This document shows positions 8,212 to 16,849 of a stretch of 64,000 bases of DNA, one piece after another. The stretch spans positions 62,001-126,000 of the forward strand of contig JAACFB010000001.1 of assembly GCA_009937615.1 (NCBI GenBank), given 5' to 3'. The notes under the pieces were generated by a model. That model saw only the letters and a list, made by a program, of their open reading frames with translations. It did no database searches and was not told where the DNA came from. Source of the DNA: Gammaproteobacteria bacterium (GTDB lineage Bacteria > Pseudomonadota > Gammaproteobacteria > Steroidobacterales > Woeseiaceae). The position numbers were made by a program, and so were the translations under genes. Positions within the stretch are counted from its first letter, which is position 1, and every line of letters starts with the position of its first letter.

Positions 8212-9708
8212 ATGAAACTTGATCGCTTCATCCGGGGCGCGATCGCGCTGTTGATTTTGCTGGTCTTCATCATTGCGATAGCCGCGCTGCTGTTCGTTAC
8301 CGAATCAGCGCTTAATGTCTGGGATCGGCTGATCGAGGGTCCCCGCTGGCTGTTGTTCGGCTACCTGGTCGTAATGGCGTTACTCGCCGGTCTCGCCCTG
8401 TGGTTGATCTGGCGCCTCGTTGTTCGCCGCAAAGTCGGGCCGGGTCGCGCCAAGCCAGCAAACAAGCTGACGCGTTCCGAGATTGAGCAGCGTATGCGTG
8501 CGGCCGAGGCGGTTGGTGTCGACACCAGCGAGGTGCAGAGGGAACTGACGGAACTGGCGTCACGTCAGCGCGCCGGCTCGGTCCATCTTTGTTTTTTCGG
8601 CGAAATCAGTACCGGTAAGAGTTCATTGATCAAGGCCCTGGTTCCTGCTGCCGACGTCGCCGTGGATGTGGTTGGCGGATCGACCACCGATGCCCGGCAC
8701 TACCGCTGGCGCGGCAGCGGCGGTGCCGAGATCTTGCTCACGGATGTGCCGGGAACGGGCGGACATGAGGCAGGACTCGACGAAGTCGCGATCGAGGAGG
8801 CGCGGCGCTCGCACGTTGTCCTGTTTGTCTGCGACGGTGATCTGACGCGCGCGGAAGCCGACGTAGTCAGACGCTTGCTGGCGCTAGGCAAACCGCTGGT
8901 GCTGGTGCTGAACAAGTCCGATCGCTTCGATGTCGAGGAGCAGGCCGCGCTGATGCAGCGCCTGCTCGAACGCATGGACGGCCTGGGCGGAACGATCTCG
9001 CGTGACCGAGTGGTAGCCGTGTCGGCCGGCGGTGAAATTGATGTCATCGAGCGCAGCCCGGATGGCTCGGAGAACGTCTCGCGGCGCCGGCGTCCGGCGG
9101 ACGTCGGCGTGCTGGTCGTCGCGATCAATCGACTGCTCGCGGCAGATGCCGAAACGATCGATGCACAGCGTGAGCGGGCCGTCTTTCGGCTCGCGGCTGA
9201 CAAACTGGCTGAGGCGGAGTCCGAATACAGGGTTCAGCGCTCGGAGCAGATCATTCGCAGTTCGACGCGCAAAGCCGTCATCGGCGCACTTGCCGCTGTA
9301 AGCCCCGGTACCGACGTATTGATCCAGGGCTATATCGGCACGGCAATGACACAGGAGCTGTGCAAGCTCTATGGCGCTGCGCCCCGGGATCTCGATATCG
9401 AGGAATTCCTGAACCTGAGCCAGAGTCGTGTCGGACGGGCATTGCCGCTATCGCTCGCGGTCGCCGGAAACGGGCTGAAAGCGTTTCCCGGCCTTGGCAC
9501 TGTCGCGGGCGGGCTGGTGCACGCGGTCGCTTACGGCCTTATCTTCGATGCGCTTGGCCGCAGTCTCGTGCTCACATTATCCCGGCACGGTAAGCTGTTA
9601 CCCGAGGCGGCCGCGAAGGAATTCGAGGAAGGCATCAGTGAATATTTTCAAGCGGGCGTTGTCCGCGTTGCCAAAATGGCCCTGGACCAGGACGGCGGTA
9701 AAGACTGA
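8212..9708 (+). CDS. Membrane-anchored P-loop GTPase with DUF697/YcjF-like C-terminal region
   Basis: A 498-residue GTPase. Two N-terminal transmembrane helices lie at about residues 9-28 and 46-70. After a basic linker comes a Ras-like/dynamin-type G domain: G1 GEISTGKS (130-137), G3 DVPG (178-181), G4 NKSD (234-237), and a likely G5 VSAGG. The C-terminal third (from about residue 375) has glycine-rich hydrophobic helices (PGTDVLIQGYIGTAMTQELCKLYG; FPGLGTVAGGLVHAVAYGLIFDALG) like the DUF697 region of YcjF-type proteins, which can insert in membranes. The ATG at 8212 follows the sheath stop after 2 nt; a longer in-frame start at 8068 overlaps the sheath gene and is rejected. It probably works with the second GTPase and the sheath protein; its cellular task is unknown. 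Confidence 0.85.
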   Translation: MKLDRFIRGAIALLILLVFIIAIAALLFVTESALNVWDRLIEGPRWLLFGYLVVMALLAGLALWLIWRLVVRRKVGPGRAKPANKLTRSEIEQRMRAAEAVGVDTSEVQRELTELASRQRAGSVHLCFFGEISTGKSSLIKALVPAADVAVDVVGGSTTDARHYRWRGSGGAEILLTDVPGTGGHEAGLDEVAIEEARRSHVVLFVCDGDLTRAEADVVRRLLALGKPLVLVLNKSDRFDVEEQAALMQRLLERMDGLGGTISRDRVVAVSAGGEIDVIERSPDGSENVSRRRRPADVGVLVVAINRLLAADAETIDAQRERAVFRLAADKLAEAESEYRVQRSEQIIRSSTRKAVIGALAAVSPGTDVLIQGYIGTAMTQELCKLYGAAPRDLDIEEFLNLSQSRVGRALPLSLAVAGNGLKAFPGLGTVAGGLVHAVAYGLIFDALGRSLVLTLSRHGKLLPEAAAKEFEEGISEYFQAGVVRVAKMALDQDGGKD

Positions 9709-10996
9709 CGTTGGCGATGGTGGTTCCGACCATCTGACGCTGGCGCGGGAGAGTCTGCGCGAATTAGTCAGCGATTCGCGTCTGCCCGACGGCGTGCGCG
9801 AGTCTCTCGCGAACGACTATGCCGCCGTTAAGGCCATGCTGGAAAAACTCGAGCACGGCCACTTGCACCTGGCTGCTTTCGGTCGCGTCAGCACCGGTAA
9901 GTCATCGCTGCTGAATGCACTGATCGGCGAGGCGGTGTTTACGGTCAGTCCTCTGCATGGCGAAACGCGGCAGTCGTCGATGCGGCCCTGGAACCCGGTC
10001 GAAACCGGCGGCGTATACCTGATTGATACGCCCGGCCTCGACGAAGCCGGAGGCGAGCAGCGCGAGGCGATGGCGCGGGAGGTGGCGAGCAGGTCCGACC
10101 TCGTTATTTTCGTGCTGGACAGCGACATCACGGATACGGAGTTGGCGTCGCTGCGCACGTTGCTGGCGCAAGGTAGGCCGGTCGTCGTCGCCCTGAACAA
10201 GAGCGACCTCTTTACTGCCGATGAACAGCGGGCACTGCTGCAATCGGTGCGCGACAAGACGGCCGGCCTCGTTGCCGCCGAAAATGTACTTGCCGTGTCG
10301 GCTCAGCCGCGGCCGCAGACTGTCGTCGAAGTGAACGAGCGCGGCGAGGAGACGCTCAGGGACAGGGACCGCTCGCCGGAGATCGAGTCGTTGAGGCTGC
10401 GCCTGTGGGAGATTCTCGATACCGAGGGCAAGACACTGGCAGCGCTTAACGCGAGCCTGTTCGCGGCGGCTCTCAGCGATCAGGTCGGGCAGCGCATCCT
10501 TGCCGCACGCCGCGAACTCGGTGATCGGCTCGTGCGCACTTACTGCGTCGGCAAGGGCATCGCGGTCGCTTTCAACCCGGTGCCCGTTGCGGACCTGTTC
10601 GCGGCAGCCTTCATCGACGTCGGCATGGTCGTGCACCTGTCGCGCGTTTATGACCTGCCGCTCAGTCAGAAGGAAGCCGGGTCATTGGTCAAAGTGATTG
10701 TGGCCGAGTCCGCGGCTCTGATGGGCACCGTATGGGCGCTGCATTTTGTCTCGAGCGCTCTCAAAGTCGGCACCGTCGGCCTGTCGACGCTCGTGACGGC
10801 GGGTGCACAGGGTGCGATCGCGTACTACAGTACCTACGTCGTCGGCCAGGTCGCAGCGGAGTACCTGGGTAAAGGCAAATCGTGGGGCGCGGGCGGCCCG
10901 AAGCATGTCGTCCAACAGATTCTCGACAGCCTCGATCGCGACACGGTGCTTGCGGATGCCAGGCGTGAAATCCAGGCGCGCCTCGGCGTTGGCTGA
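9638..10996 (+). CDS. Second P-loop GTPase with hydrophobic C-terminal domain
   Basis: A 452-residue paralogue of the preceding GTPase without the N-terminal membrane anchor. Motifs: G1 GRVSTGKS (82-89), G3 DTPG (130-133) and G4 NKSD (187-190). The C-terminal region (FNPVPVADLFAAAFIDVGMVVHLS; ESAALMGTVWALHFVSSALKVG; GAQGAIAYYSTYVVG) again resembles DUF697 membrane-associating helices. The start decision rests on a strong ribosome binding site, GAGGAAGG at 9625-9632, 5 nt before GTG 9638; this lies inside the first GTPase gene, so the two overlap by 71 nt in different frames. An earlier in-frame ATG at 9494 lacks such a site. Paired, overlapping paralogues suggest a hetero-oligomeric membrane GTPase. 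Confidence 0.83.
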   Translation: MNIFKRALSALPKWPWTRTAVKTDVGDGGSDHLTLARESLRELVSDSRLPDGVRESLANDYAAVKAMLEKLEHGHLHLAAFGRVSTGKSSLLNALIGEAVFTVSPLHGETRQSSMRPWNPVETGGVYLIDTPGLDEAGGEQREAMAREVASRSDLVIFVLDSDITDTELASLRTLLAQGRPVVVALNKSDLFTADEQRALLQSVRDKTAGLVAAENVLAVSAQPRPQTVVEVNERGEETLRDRDRSPEIESLRLRLWEILDTEGKTLAALNASLFAAALSDQVGQRILAARRELGDRLVRTYCVGKGIAVAFNPVPVADLFAAAFIDVGMVVHLSRVYDLPLSQKEAGSLVKVIVAESAALMGTVWALHFVSSALKVGTVGLSTLVTAGAQGAIAYYSTYVVGQVAAEYLGKGKSWGAGGPKHVVQQILDSLDRDTVLADARREIQARLGVG

Positions 10997-11008
10997 CGCG
11001 CAGGGCCG

Positions 11009-11368
11009 ATGGACCGCATCGCACGCACACGCCGGATTCTGGACATGGTTCGCGAAATTCCGGAAGGACGCGTTGCGAGTTATGGCCAGGTCGCCGAACT
11101 GGCCGGGATACCGCGCGGGGCCCGCCAGGTCGGCCGGGCACTCGGGAGCCAGCCCGACGGGGACGACGTGCCGTGGCACCGCGTGATCCAGGCATCGGGC
11201 AGGATCGCTTTTCCCGAGGGCAGCGCACAGTATGATGAACAAAGCAGGCTTCTTAGGATGGAAAACGTTGCAATTGTCGCCGGCCGGATCGACATGCGGC
11301 AGTTTCGCTGGCAGCCCGATCTCGATGAGTTGTTGTGGAAGCCGACGCCTGCCTGGGACGAAGAGTGA
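11009..11368 (+). CDS. Alkyltransferase-like (ATL) MGMT-family DNA damage protein
   Basis: A 119-residue protein with the DNA-binding domain of O6-methylguanine methyltransferases: VASYGQVAELAG and RGARQVGRALG, the helix-turn-helix and arginine-finger region. The alkyl-acceptor motif PCHRV is changed to PWHRV (W56), as in ATL proteins, which bind O6-alkylguanine without repairing it and flag the lesion to nucleotide excision repair. The start at 11009 is 12 bp after the second GTPase stop, so it may be carried on the same transcript, but a functional link is not implied. Expected site is the nucleoid. Family call is firm. Confidence 0.9.
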   Translation: MDRIARTRRILDMVREIPEGRVASYGQVAELAGIPRGARQVGRALGSQPDGDDVPWHRVIQASGRIAFPEGSAQYDEQSRLLRMENVAIVAGRIDMRQFRWQPDLDELLWKPTPAWDEE

Positions 11369-11448
11369 ACCGCAGGCCGGCGTGGTATCGTCGAGCGGCA
11401 GATTGTGCGGCAGGTCGCGTCGGCTCATAGCGGCGCAGAGAGCTTGAT

Positions 11449-11943
11449 ATGACCACAGTGATTTTTTCGCACGGCCAGGAAAGCGGCCCCTGGGGCACGA
11501 AGATTCGTGCGATGGCCGATACGGCGCGGGAGTCAGGTTGCGAGGCGGACAGCATCGACTACCGGGGCATTGCCGATCCGGCGGCGCGCGTTCGCAAACT
11601 CATCGCCGAGTGCAGCGGTATCCATGACAAGTTGATTCTCGTCGGCTCCAGTATGGGAGGCCATGTGGCCACGGCCGGGGCCGAGGCTGTCGGTGCGGCC
11701 GGACTGTTCGTGCTCGCTCCCGCCTATTTCATGCCCGGTTACGAAGACTTGACGCCGAACGCACCCGAACTGCCGCTCGCTATCGTGCACGGCTGGCGAG
11801 ATGATGTGGTGCCGGTCGAGAACAGCATCCGGTTCGCGGCTGCCTGCAGAGCGGAACTGCACGTGATCGACGGCGACCATCGACTGACCGAGAACATCGA
11901 CGAAATCAATTACTATCTGAAACGATTCATCCAAAGAATCTGA
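11449..11943 (+). CDS. Small alpha/beta hydrolase
   Basis: A compact 164-residue alpha/beta hydrolase without lid domain. It opens with the oxyanion-loop segment FSHGQESG, then the nucleophile elbow LVGSSMGG (S68), an acid in HGWRDDVVP (D118 or D119) and the catalytic histidine in DGDHRL (H144). Small hydrolases of this class include YcfP/RbbP-like esterases; substrate cannot be inferred. No signal peptide, so cytoplasmic. The gene precedes a small lipoprotein by 30 bp and may be co-transcribed with it. Confidence 0.8.
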   Translation: MTTVIFSHGQESGPWGTKIRAMADTARESGCEADSIDYRGIADPAARVRKLIAECSGIHDKLILVGSSMGGHVATAGAEAVGAAGLFVLAPAYFMPGYEDLTPNAPELPLAIVHGWRDDVVPVENSIRFAAACRAELHVIDGDHRLTENIDEINYYLKRFIQRI

Positions 11944-11973
11944 CAAATGAACGCGGGTAGAGGAGAAAGTTCA

Positions 11974-12210
11974 ATGCGAAATTGGCTGATATTTGCGGCG
12001 CTCGCACTGGCGGGTTGCGGGGGTGGTTCGGATGACTCGCCGACGATGGGTGATGTCATGGACGAGGTCGAAGAGGCGGCTGAGGAGGTCTCTGAATCCG
12101 TGTCCGACGCTTACAACGATATGCTCGAAGAGGCCGAGGAAGTCGAAGAGACGCTGCAGGAAGCCGCGGACGAACTCGAACAGGCGCTCGATGAGGCGAC
12201 AGACCCTTAG
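11974..12210 (+). CDS. Small acidic coiled-coil lipoprotein
   Basis: A 78-residue protein: lipoprotein signal MRNWLIFAALALAGC with the lipidated cysteine at residue 15, a GGGS linker, then a highly acidic heptad-like helix (repeats of EEAEEVEETL). The ATG at 11974 has a strong ribosome binding site (AGAGGAGAAAG, about 11957-11967); an ATG at 11947 in the same frame would spoil the signal. Size and shape recall small envelope lipoproteins such as Lpp-like spacers, but the acidic composition is different and there is no C-terminal lysine. Function unknown. Confidence 0.7.
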   Translation: MRNWLIFAALALAGCGGGSDDSPTMGDVMDEVEEAAEEVSESVSDAYNDMLEEAEEVEETLQEAADELEQALDEATDP

Positions 12211-12296
12211 GCGTCGGTGCCAGCGTCGAGGCAATCCTAAATTGCTCTAAAAATCAATACTCTGCCATCAGCGCTTTTTCGCTAGACTGATCCGCG

Positions 12297-14771
12297 ATGT
12301 ATATCTTGGGAATCATGTTCAGGCCGTTCTACTGGCTGGCCGGCAAACTGTTCTCGGTTTGGGCGAGGCCGGCGATACAGCCGGATTCGCCGGCGGAACT
12401 GATCGACGACAGCGGTGGTGCTGTCTGTTACGTGCTGGAGAACGGTGGGTTGGCCGATTTGCTGGCGCTCGAACGCGCCTGCGCCCAGCACGGCTTGCCG
12501 TCGCCGACCGGGTCCTTCGAGTTCTGCGGACAGCGCTTCTCGCGTCGCTTGATAGTGCTCCGGCCGCTGCAGGGCTTTGTGTTCCGGAGGCCGGTTCCGA
12601 CCGGGTCCCGCCGATTGCGGCAAGTGATTGAATCGGCGGAAGGCAACGGCGAAAACCTGCTTCTTGTTCCGGTTGCGATCTACTGGGGGCGTTCGCCCGA
12701 CAAGGAGTGGTCGCTATTCAAGTTGCTGTTCTCCGAGAACTGGGATGTGGTCGGTCGCACGCGCAAGTTCTTCACGACCGTCGTGCTTGGGCGCAACACT
12801 TTGCTGCGATACAGCAAAGCTTTGCCACTGAATTCGATTCTGCAGGAGGGACTGGATCCGGCGATTGCGTTTCGCAAGGTTTCGCGCATTCTGCGCATCC
12901 ACTTCAGGGAAAGCCGCGCCGCGACGGTTGGGCCGGACCTGTCGCATCGGCGTACGCTGGTCAACCAGGTACTGCTGGCGCCGGCGGTCCAGGCGGCAAT
13001 CGGAGCTGAAGCGGCCGATGACCCGGCGAGCCGGGAAAAAGCTCACGAGAAAGCGCGCGAGTATGCGCTCGAGATTGCTGCCGACATCTCGTACCCGACG
13101 ATCCGCATTATCGAGCGGTTCCTGAAATGGCTATGGAACCGTATCTACGACGGCATCGAGCTCAACCATGTGGAGCAATTACACGAGATCGCAAAGGACA
13201 GGGAAATCATCTACGTGCCCTGTCATCGCAGTCATTTCGATTACCTGCTGCTCGGCTATATTGTTTACGAACAGGGGCTGCACCTGCCGCACATTGCCGC
13301 GGGGATCAACCTGAACTTGCCGATAGTCGGTCGCATCCTGCGTCGCGGTGGTGCCTTCTTCCTGCGCCGCAGTTTCAGCGGCAATCGACTGTATGCGGCT
13401 GTTTTCGACGCCTACATCCATCAAATCCTCGTGCGCGGCCACTCGATGGAATACTTCATCGAAGGCGGCCGCAGCCGCACGGGTCGCCTGCTGGCACCGA
13501 TGGGCGGCATGCTGGCGATGACCGTGAACTCCTACATCAAGGACCCCAAGCGGCCGCTTGCATTTGTACCGGTTTACTTCGGTTACGAGAAGCTGATAGA
13601 AGGCGACTCTTTCATCAACGAGCTCGAGGGTGCAGAAAAACAATCGGAGTCTTTGCTGGGCCTGATTCGTTCAGTCAAAGCGCTGCGGGAGAATTTCGGG
13701 CGCGTGTACGTCAACATCGCCAGGCCGATCGAACTAGAACCGCTTCTCGATGGGCTGCACCCGAACTGGCGCGAGACGTCCACCGAAAACGGTGATCGTC
13801 CTGACTGGCTCAACGACACCATCGACGGGCTCGGCCAAAGAATAATGCGCGAGATCAACGCGGCGGCAGCCGTTACGCCGATCAGCCTGCTTGCTTACGT
13901 ATTGCTCGCGACCCCGAAACAGAAAATGGGTGAAAAGGAGCTCGTCTCCCAACTGCAGCTCAGCATGGACCTGCTCAGGACATTTCATTATTCGGACCGC
14001 GTTACGGTACCTGACTGGAGTCCACAGGAGATCATCGCGCACGGTGAGCAGCTCGACGTCGTCAGCCGCAGCTCCCATCCGATGGGCGATGTCATCCACA
14101 TGGCCGAGCGTACGGCCGTGCTCATGACCTATTTCCGCAACAATATTCTGCACCTGCTCGCCGTGCCGGCATCGGTCGCCTGCTGCTTCATTCAGGGCAG
14201 ACAGCTCGAGCACACTGAGCTGCAGCGCCTGATCAACCTGATCTATCCCTTCATGTACAAAGAGCTGTGTCTGCAGTGGCCGGATCATGAAATCGACGAC
14301 GTGACGTCGGCCGCGATCACTGCGCTGGAACGCAAGCAGCTATTGCGCCGCCAGGGTGAGAGTTTGCTCGTCCGGCCGCCGACCGGATCGGCAAAGGCTT
14401 ACCAGCTGCTGATGCTTGGCCAGACAATGGTGCCCATGCTGCAGCGCTTCTTCCTCGTCATCGCGCTCCTCGTGCAGCACGGATCGGGCACGTTGACGCG
14501 GGCCAGGCTCGAACGATTGTGCCAGTTAAGCGCCGAGCGATTGTCGATGATCTACGGGCTGCACTCGCCGGACTTTTTCAACAAGACCTTGTTCCACGAC
14601 TTCATTCGCAAGCTGCAGGAACAGGATGTCCTGCGCCGTAATACTGACGGGTTTCTCGAGTTCGACGAGGGTATCACTGATATCGGCAAGGATGCGCGCC
14701 TCGTGCTCGGCGAGGAAATTCGCCACAGCATCCTGTCCCTGACGGTCCCGGCGGATAAGGCCGACGAATGA
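12297..14771 (+). CDS. plsB: Glycerol-3-phosphate 1-O-acyltransferase PlsB
   Basis: PlsB acylates sn-glycerol 3-phosphate at position 1 from acyl-CoA or acyl-ACP, the first step of phospholipid synthesis, at the inner membrane face. The 824-residue length matches the family (about 800). The acyltransferase motifs are present: block I HRSHFD with the HX4D pair H310/D315, and further down FIEGGRSRTGR and the proline-containing FVPVYFGYEKL, which bind glycerol phosphate. The N terminus is the family-typical long region of unknown function. The stop overlaps the start of trhO by 4 bases (ATGA). Confidence 0.96.
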   Translation: MYILGIMFRPFYWLAGKLFSVWARPAIQPDSPAELIDDSGGAVCYVLENGGLADLLALERACAQHGLPSPTGSFEFCGQRFSRRLIVLRPLQGFVFRRPVPTGSRRLRQVIESAEGNGENLLLVPVAIYWGRSPDKEWSLFKLLFSENWDVVGRTRKFFTTVVLGRNTLLRYSKALPLNSILQEGLDPAIAFRKVSRILRIHFRESRAATVGPDLSHRRTLVNQVLLAPAVQAAIGAEAADDPASREKAHEKAREYALEIAADISYPTIRIIERFLKWLWNRIYDGIELNHVEQLHEIAKDREIIYVPCHRSHFDYLLLGYIVYEQGLHLPHIAAGINLNLPIVGRILRRGGAFFLRRSFSGNRLYAAVFDAYIHQILVRGHSMEYFIEGGRSRTGRLLAPMGGMLAMTVNSYIKDPKRPLAFVPVYFGYEKLIEGDSFINELEGAEKQSESLLGLIRSVKALRENFGRVYVNIARPIELEPLLDGLHPNWRETSTENGDRPDWLNDTIDGLGQRIMREINAAAAVTPISLLAYVLLATPKQKMGEKELVSQLQLSMDLLRTFHYSDRVTVPDWSPQEIIAHGEQLDVVSRSSHPMGDVIHMAERTAVLMTYFRNNILHLLAVPASVACCFIQGRQLEHTELQRLINLIYPFMYKELCLQWPDHEIDDVTSAAITALERKQLLRRQGESLLVRPPTGSAKAYQLLMLGQTMVPMLQRFFLVIALLVQHGSGTLTRARLERLCQLSAERLSMIYGLHSPDFFNKTLFHDFIRKLQEQDVLRRNTDGFLEFDEGITDIGKDARLVLGEEIRHSILSLTVPADKADE

Positions 14772-15679
14772 ACGTCGTGTCGTTCTACCGGTTTCTGGAG
14801 CTGCCGGATCCGCCCGGCTTTCGAGATCGCCTGCAGGCCGTGTGCCAGGAGCAGGGGTTGTTGGGTACGATACTTGTGGCTGTCGAGGGCTTCAACGGCA
14901 CCCTTGCGGGAAGCGAGGGTGCGATCCGGAGCGTGTTTGCGTGGCTCGAAAACGAACTGTCGCTGCCGGTGCCGATCGAGGGCCGCTGGACCCATGCAAG
15001 CGATGCGCCTTTTCGCCGCATGCGCGTGAAGGTGAAGCAGGAAATCGTCACGCTCGGCAGAACCGACATACTGCCGCATCAGAAGACCGGTACCTATGTG
15101 GCTCCCGCCGACTGGAACGCGCTGCTCGATGATCCAAACGTGCTGGTTATCGACACGCGCAACCGTTACGAGGTAGAGGTAGGCACTTTCCCTCGCTCGA
15201 TCGATCCGGGCACCGACAGTTTCCGGCAGTTTCCGGATTTTGCGCGGGAGTTGGCTGCGGCCTCTAAAGACCGGCCGCTGGCGATGTTTTGCACCGGTGG
15301 AATTCGCTGCGAGAAGGCGACTGCCCTGATGCTGGAGCTCGGTTTCGACGAGGTCTACCACCTGCAGGGCGGGGTGCTGCGTTACCTGCAGGAGATGCCG
15401 CCGGAAGACAGTCGCTGGGATGGCGAGTGTTTCGTCTTCGATAAGCGCGTCGCGGTGGACCGGGATCTTGCTGAAGGCGGTTACGTGCAGTGCCACGCGT
15501 GCCGTCGTCCGCTATCGACAGAGGATCTCGCGGCGGCGGCCTACCGCGAAGGCGTATCCTGCCCGCACTGCATCGACGAGCTCGACGACGATCGCGCGGC
15601 CAGGCTCGAGGAACGTCGCAGGCAAGTCGATCTCGCCAGCCGGCGCGGGGAAAAGCATATCGGCCCAAGGGATTCATGA
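14768..15679 (+). CDS. trhO: tRNA uridine(34) hydroxylase TrhO (YceA-type rhodanese protein)
   Basis: TrhO installs the 5-hydroxyuridine precursor of cmo5U/mo5U at the tRNA wobble position in an oxygen-dependent reaction. The 303-residue protein has the usual layout: an acylphosphatase-like N-terminal domain (FNGTLAG at about 42-48), a rhodanese domain from about 110 (VLVIDTRNRYEVEVGTF) with active cysteine C175 in FCTGGIRCEK, and a C-terminal cysteine-rich segment (QCHACRRPL, CPHC) typical of the longer members. The ATGA overlap with plsB implies coupling in translation. The cytoplasmic assignment and family are secure. Confidence 0.93.
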   Translation: MNVVSFYRFLELPDPPGFRDRLQAVCQEQGLLGTILVAVEGFNGTLAGSEGAIRSVFAWLENELSLPVPIEGRWTHASDAPFRRMRVKVKQEIVTLGRTDILPHQKTGTYVAPADWNALLDDPNVLVIDTRNRYEVEVGTFPRSIDPGTDSFRQFPDFARELAAASKDRPLAMFCTGGIRCEKATALMLELGFDEVYHLQGGVLRYLQEMPPEDSRWDGECFVFDKRVAVDRDLAEGGYVQCHACRRPLSTEDLAAAAYREGVSCPHCIDELDDDRAARLEERRRQVDLASRRGEKHIGPRDS

Positions 15680-15724
15680 CGTCTTCCGCGCCCGGGTGCA
15701 GCGATCGTGCCCGCCTTAGTGCTG

Positions 15725-15940
15725 TTACGCATCAAGATCCGGAATCAGCTCGCTTTCCAGGTTTGCGATCATGTCCTTGATGAGTAATTTCCGCTTCTTC
15801 AGCCGGCGGATACGCAGCTGGTCTACCATCGGGTCGTGCTGCAATCGATCGATAAGGTAGTCGAGGTCCCGGTGACTCACGCGCAATTCGCGCAGCCGCT
15901 GGAGCTGCTTGAACGATTCGGTATCGACTTTCTCGGTCAT
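15725..15940 (-). CDS. YdcH family (DUF465) small protein
   Basis: A 71-residue all-helical protein: MTEKVDTESFKQLQRLRELRVSHRDLDYLIDRL region followed by LRIRRLKKRKLLIKDMI, the DUF465 signature of two antiparallel helices ending in a KKRKLxxKD block. Function of the family is unknown; members are small cytoplasmic proteins. It converges on trhO and is upstream of nothing obvious on the minus strand; cysQ lies 64 bp away on the same strand. Confidence 0.85.
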   Translation of the reverse strand: MTEKVDTESFKQLQRLRELRVSHRDLDYLIDRLQHDPMVDQLRIRRLKKRKLLIKDMIANLESELIPDLDA

Positions 15941-16004
15941 TCAGGGCGTACAGTACGTTCCGACTTCGGGCTTACTGCAATAGTAGCGCAGCGTGACCGC
16001 CATG

Positions 16005-16808
16005 CTACTCGTCGTCTGCCAGCAGCGCTAGCCAGTCGTGATCGGTCGGTCCCACGACCACGAAATAAGGATTGAGTATTTCAGATTTCTTATTATAAGA
16101 CAGAGGGTTACCGTCAAGTTCCAGGACCTGGCCGCCCGCCTGTTCAACAACAGCCTGCGCCGCAGCGGTATCCCATTCCGACGTCGGTCCGAGGCGCGGA
16201 TAGATGTCGGCCTTGCCCTCGGCAACCGTGCAGAACTTGAGTGAACTGCCCATCGCAACCATGTCCGCCGCGCCCAGCTTCTCGAGAAATGCGTCCAGGC
16301 TCGAGCCGCGGTGCGAACGACTGCCGACGACGCGAACCGGTTGGCTGCTGGACGTTGCAACGGCAATACGACTCGCTGCAGCGTTAGATTCCCGCAGCTC
16401 GGCGCCATGGCCTTCGCAGCCAATGTAGGTCTTGCCATGTACCGGGACGTGCACGACACCGAAGACGGGGCGGTTTGCCTCGATAAGCGCAATATTGACC
16501 GTAAACTCGCCATTGCGACTGACAAATTCCTTCGTGCCATCGAGCGGGTCGATCAACCAGTAACGTGGCCATTGAGAGCGTTCGGCGAAAGCCGGTAAAC
16601 CGGACTCCTCGGAGATAATCGGGATATCCGGCGTCAGGTCGCGGAGACCGGCAACGATACGCCGATGCGCGGCAAGATCAGCCTGGGTCAGCGGTGATGC
16701 GTCGTCTTTGCTTTGAACGTCGAAATCGGTCGCGTAGACTTCCAGTATTGCCTTGCCGGCCTCTTCGGACAGCGCCGTTACGGGCTCGATAAGTTTCTCG
16801 AGATGCAT
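16005..16808 (-). CDS. cysQ: 3'(2'),5'-bisphosphate nucleotidase CysQ
   Basis: CysQ hydrolyses 3'-phosphoadenosine 5'-phosphate to AMP, clearing a by-product of sulfate assimilation. The 267-residue protein carries the inositol-monophosphatase-superfamily metal sites: SEES (66-69), DPLDGTKEF (87-95) and, near the C terminus, SEWDTAAAQAVVEQAGG. I chose ATG 16808 since MHLEKLIEPV starts the usual first helix; an extended frame to 16931 lies over the divergent YrfG-like gene. Membrane association is reported for E. coli CysQ, but no membrane segment is seen here. Confidence 0.93.
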   Translation of the reverse strand: MHLEKLIEPVTALSEEAGKAILEVYATDFDVQSKDDASPLTQADLAAHRRIVAGLRDLTPDIPIISEESGLPAFAERSQWPRYWLIDPLDGTKEFVSRNGEFTVNIALIEANRPVFGVVHVPVHGKTYIGCEGHGAELRESNAAASRIAVATSSSQPVRVVGSRSHRGSSLDAFLEKLGAADMVAMGSSLKFCTVAEGKADIYPRLGPTSEWDTAAAQAVVEQAGGQVLELDGNPLSYNKKSEILNPYFVVVGPTDHDWLALLADDE

Positions 16809-16849
16809 ATGAAATTCCAGTCGCCGAGTGGGGCGCGCAGTATAAAGCA

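Noticed and set aside
6680-10996. Prophage or complete contractile injection system around the sheath gene
   Set aside because: No tube, baseplate, spike, tape measure, integrase or lysis genes; neighbours on both sides are ordinary chromosomal genes.
14552-15496. 314-codon minus-strand frame over plsB end and trhO
   Set aside because: Antisense to trhO, whose rhodanese motif and active cysteine are clear on the plus strand.
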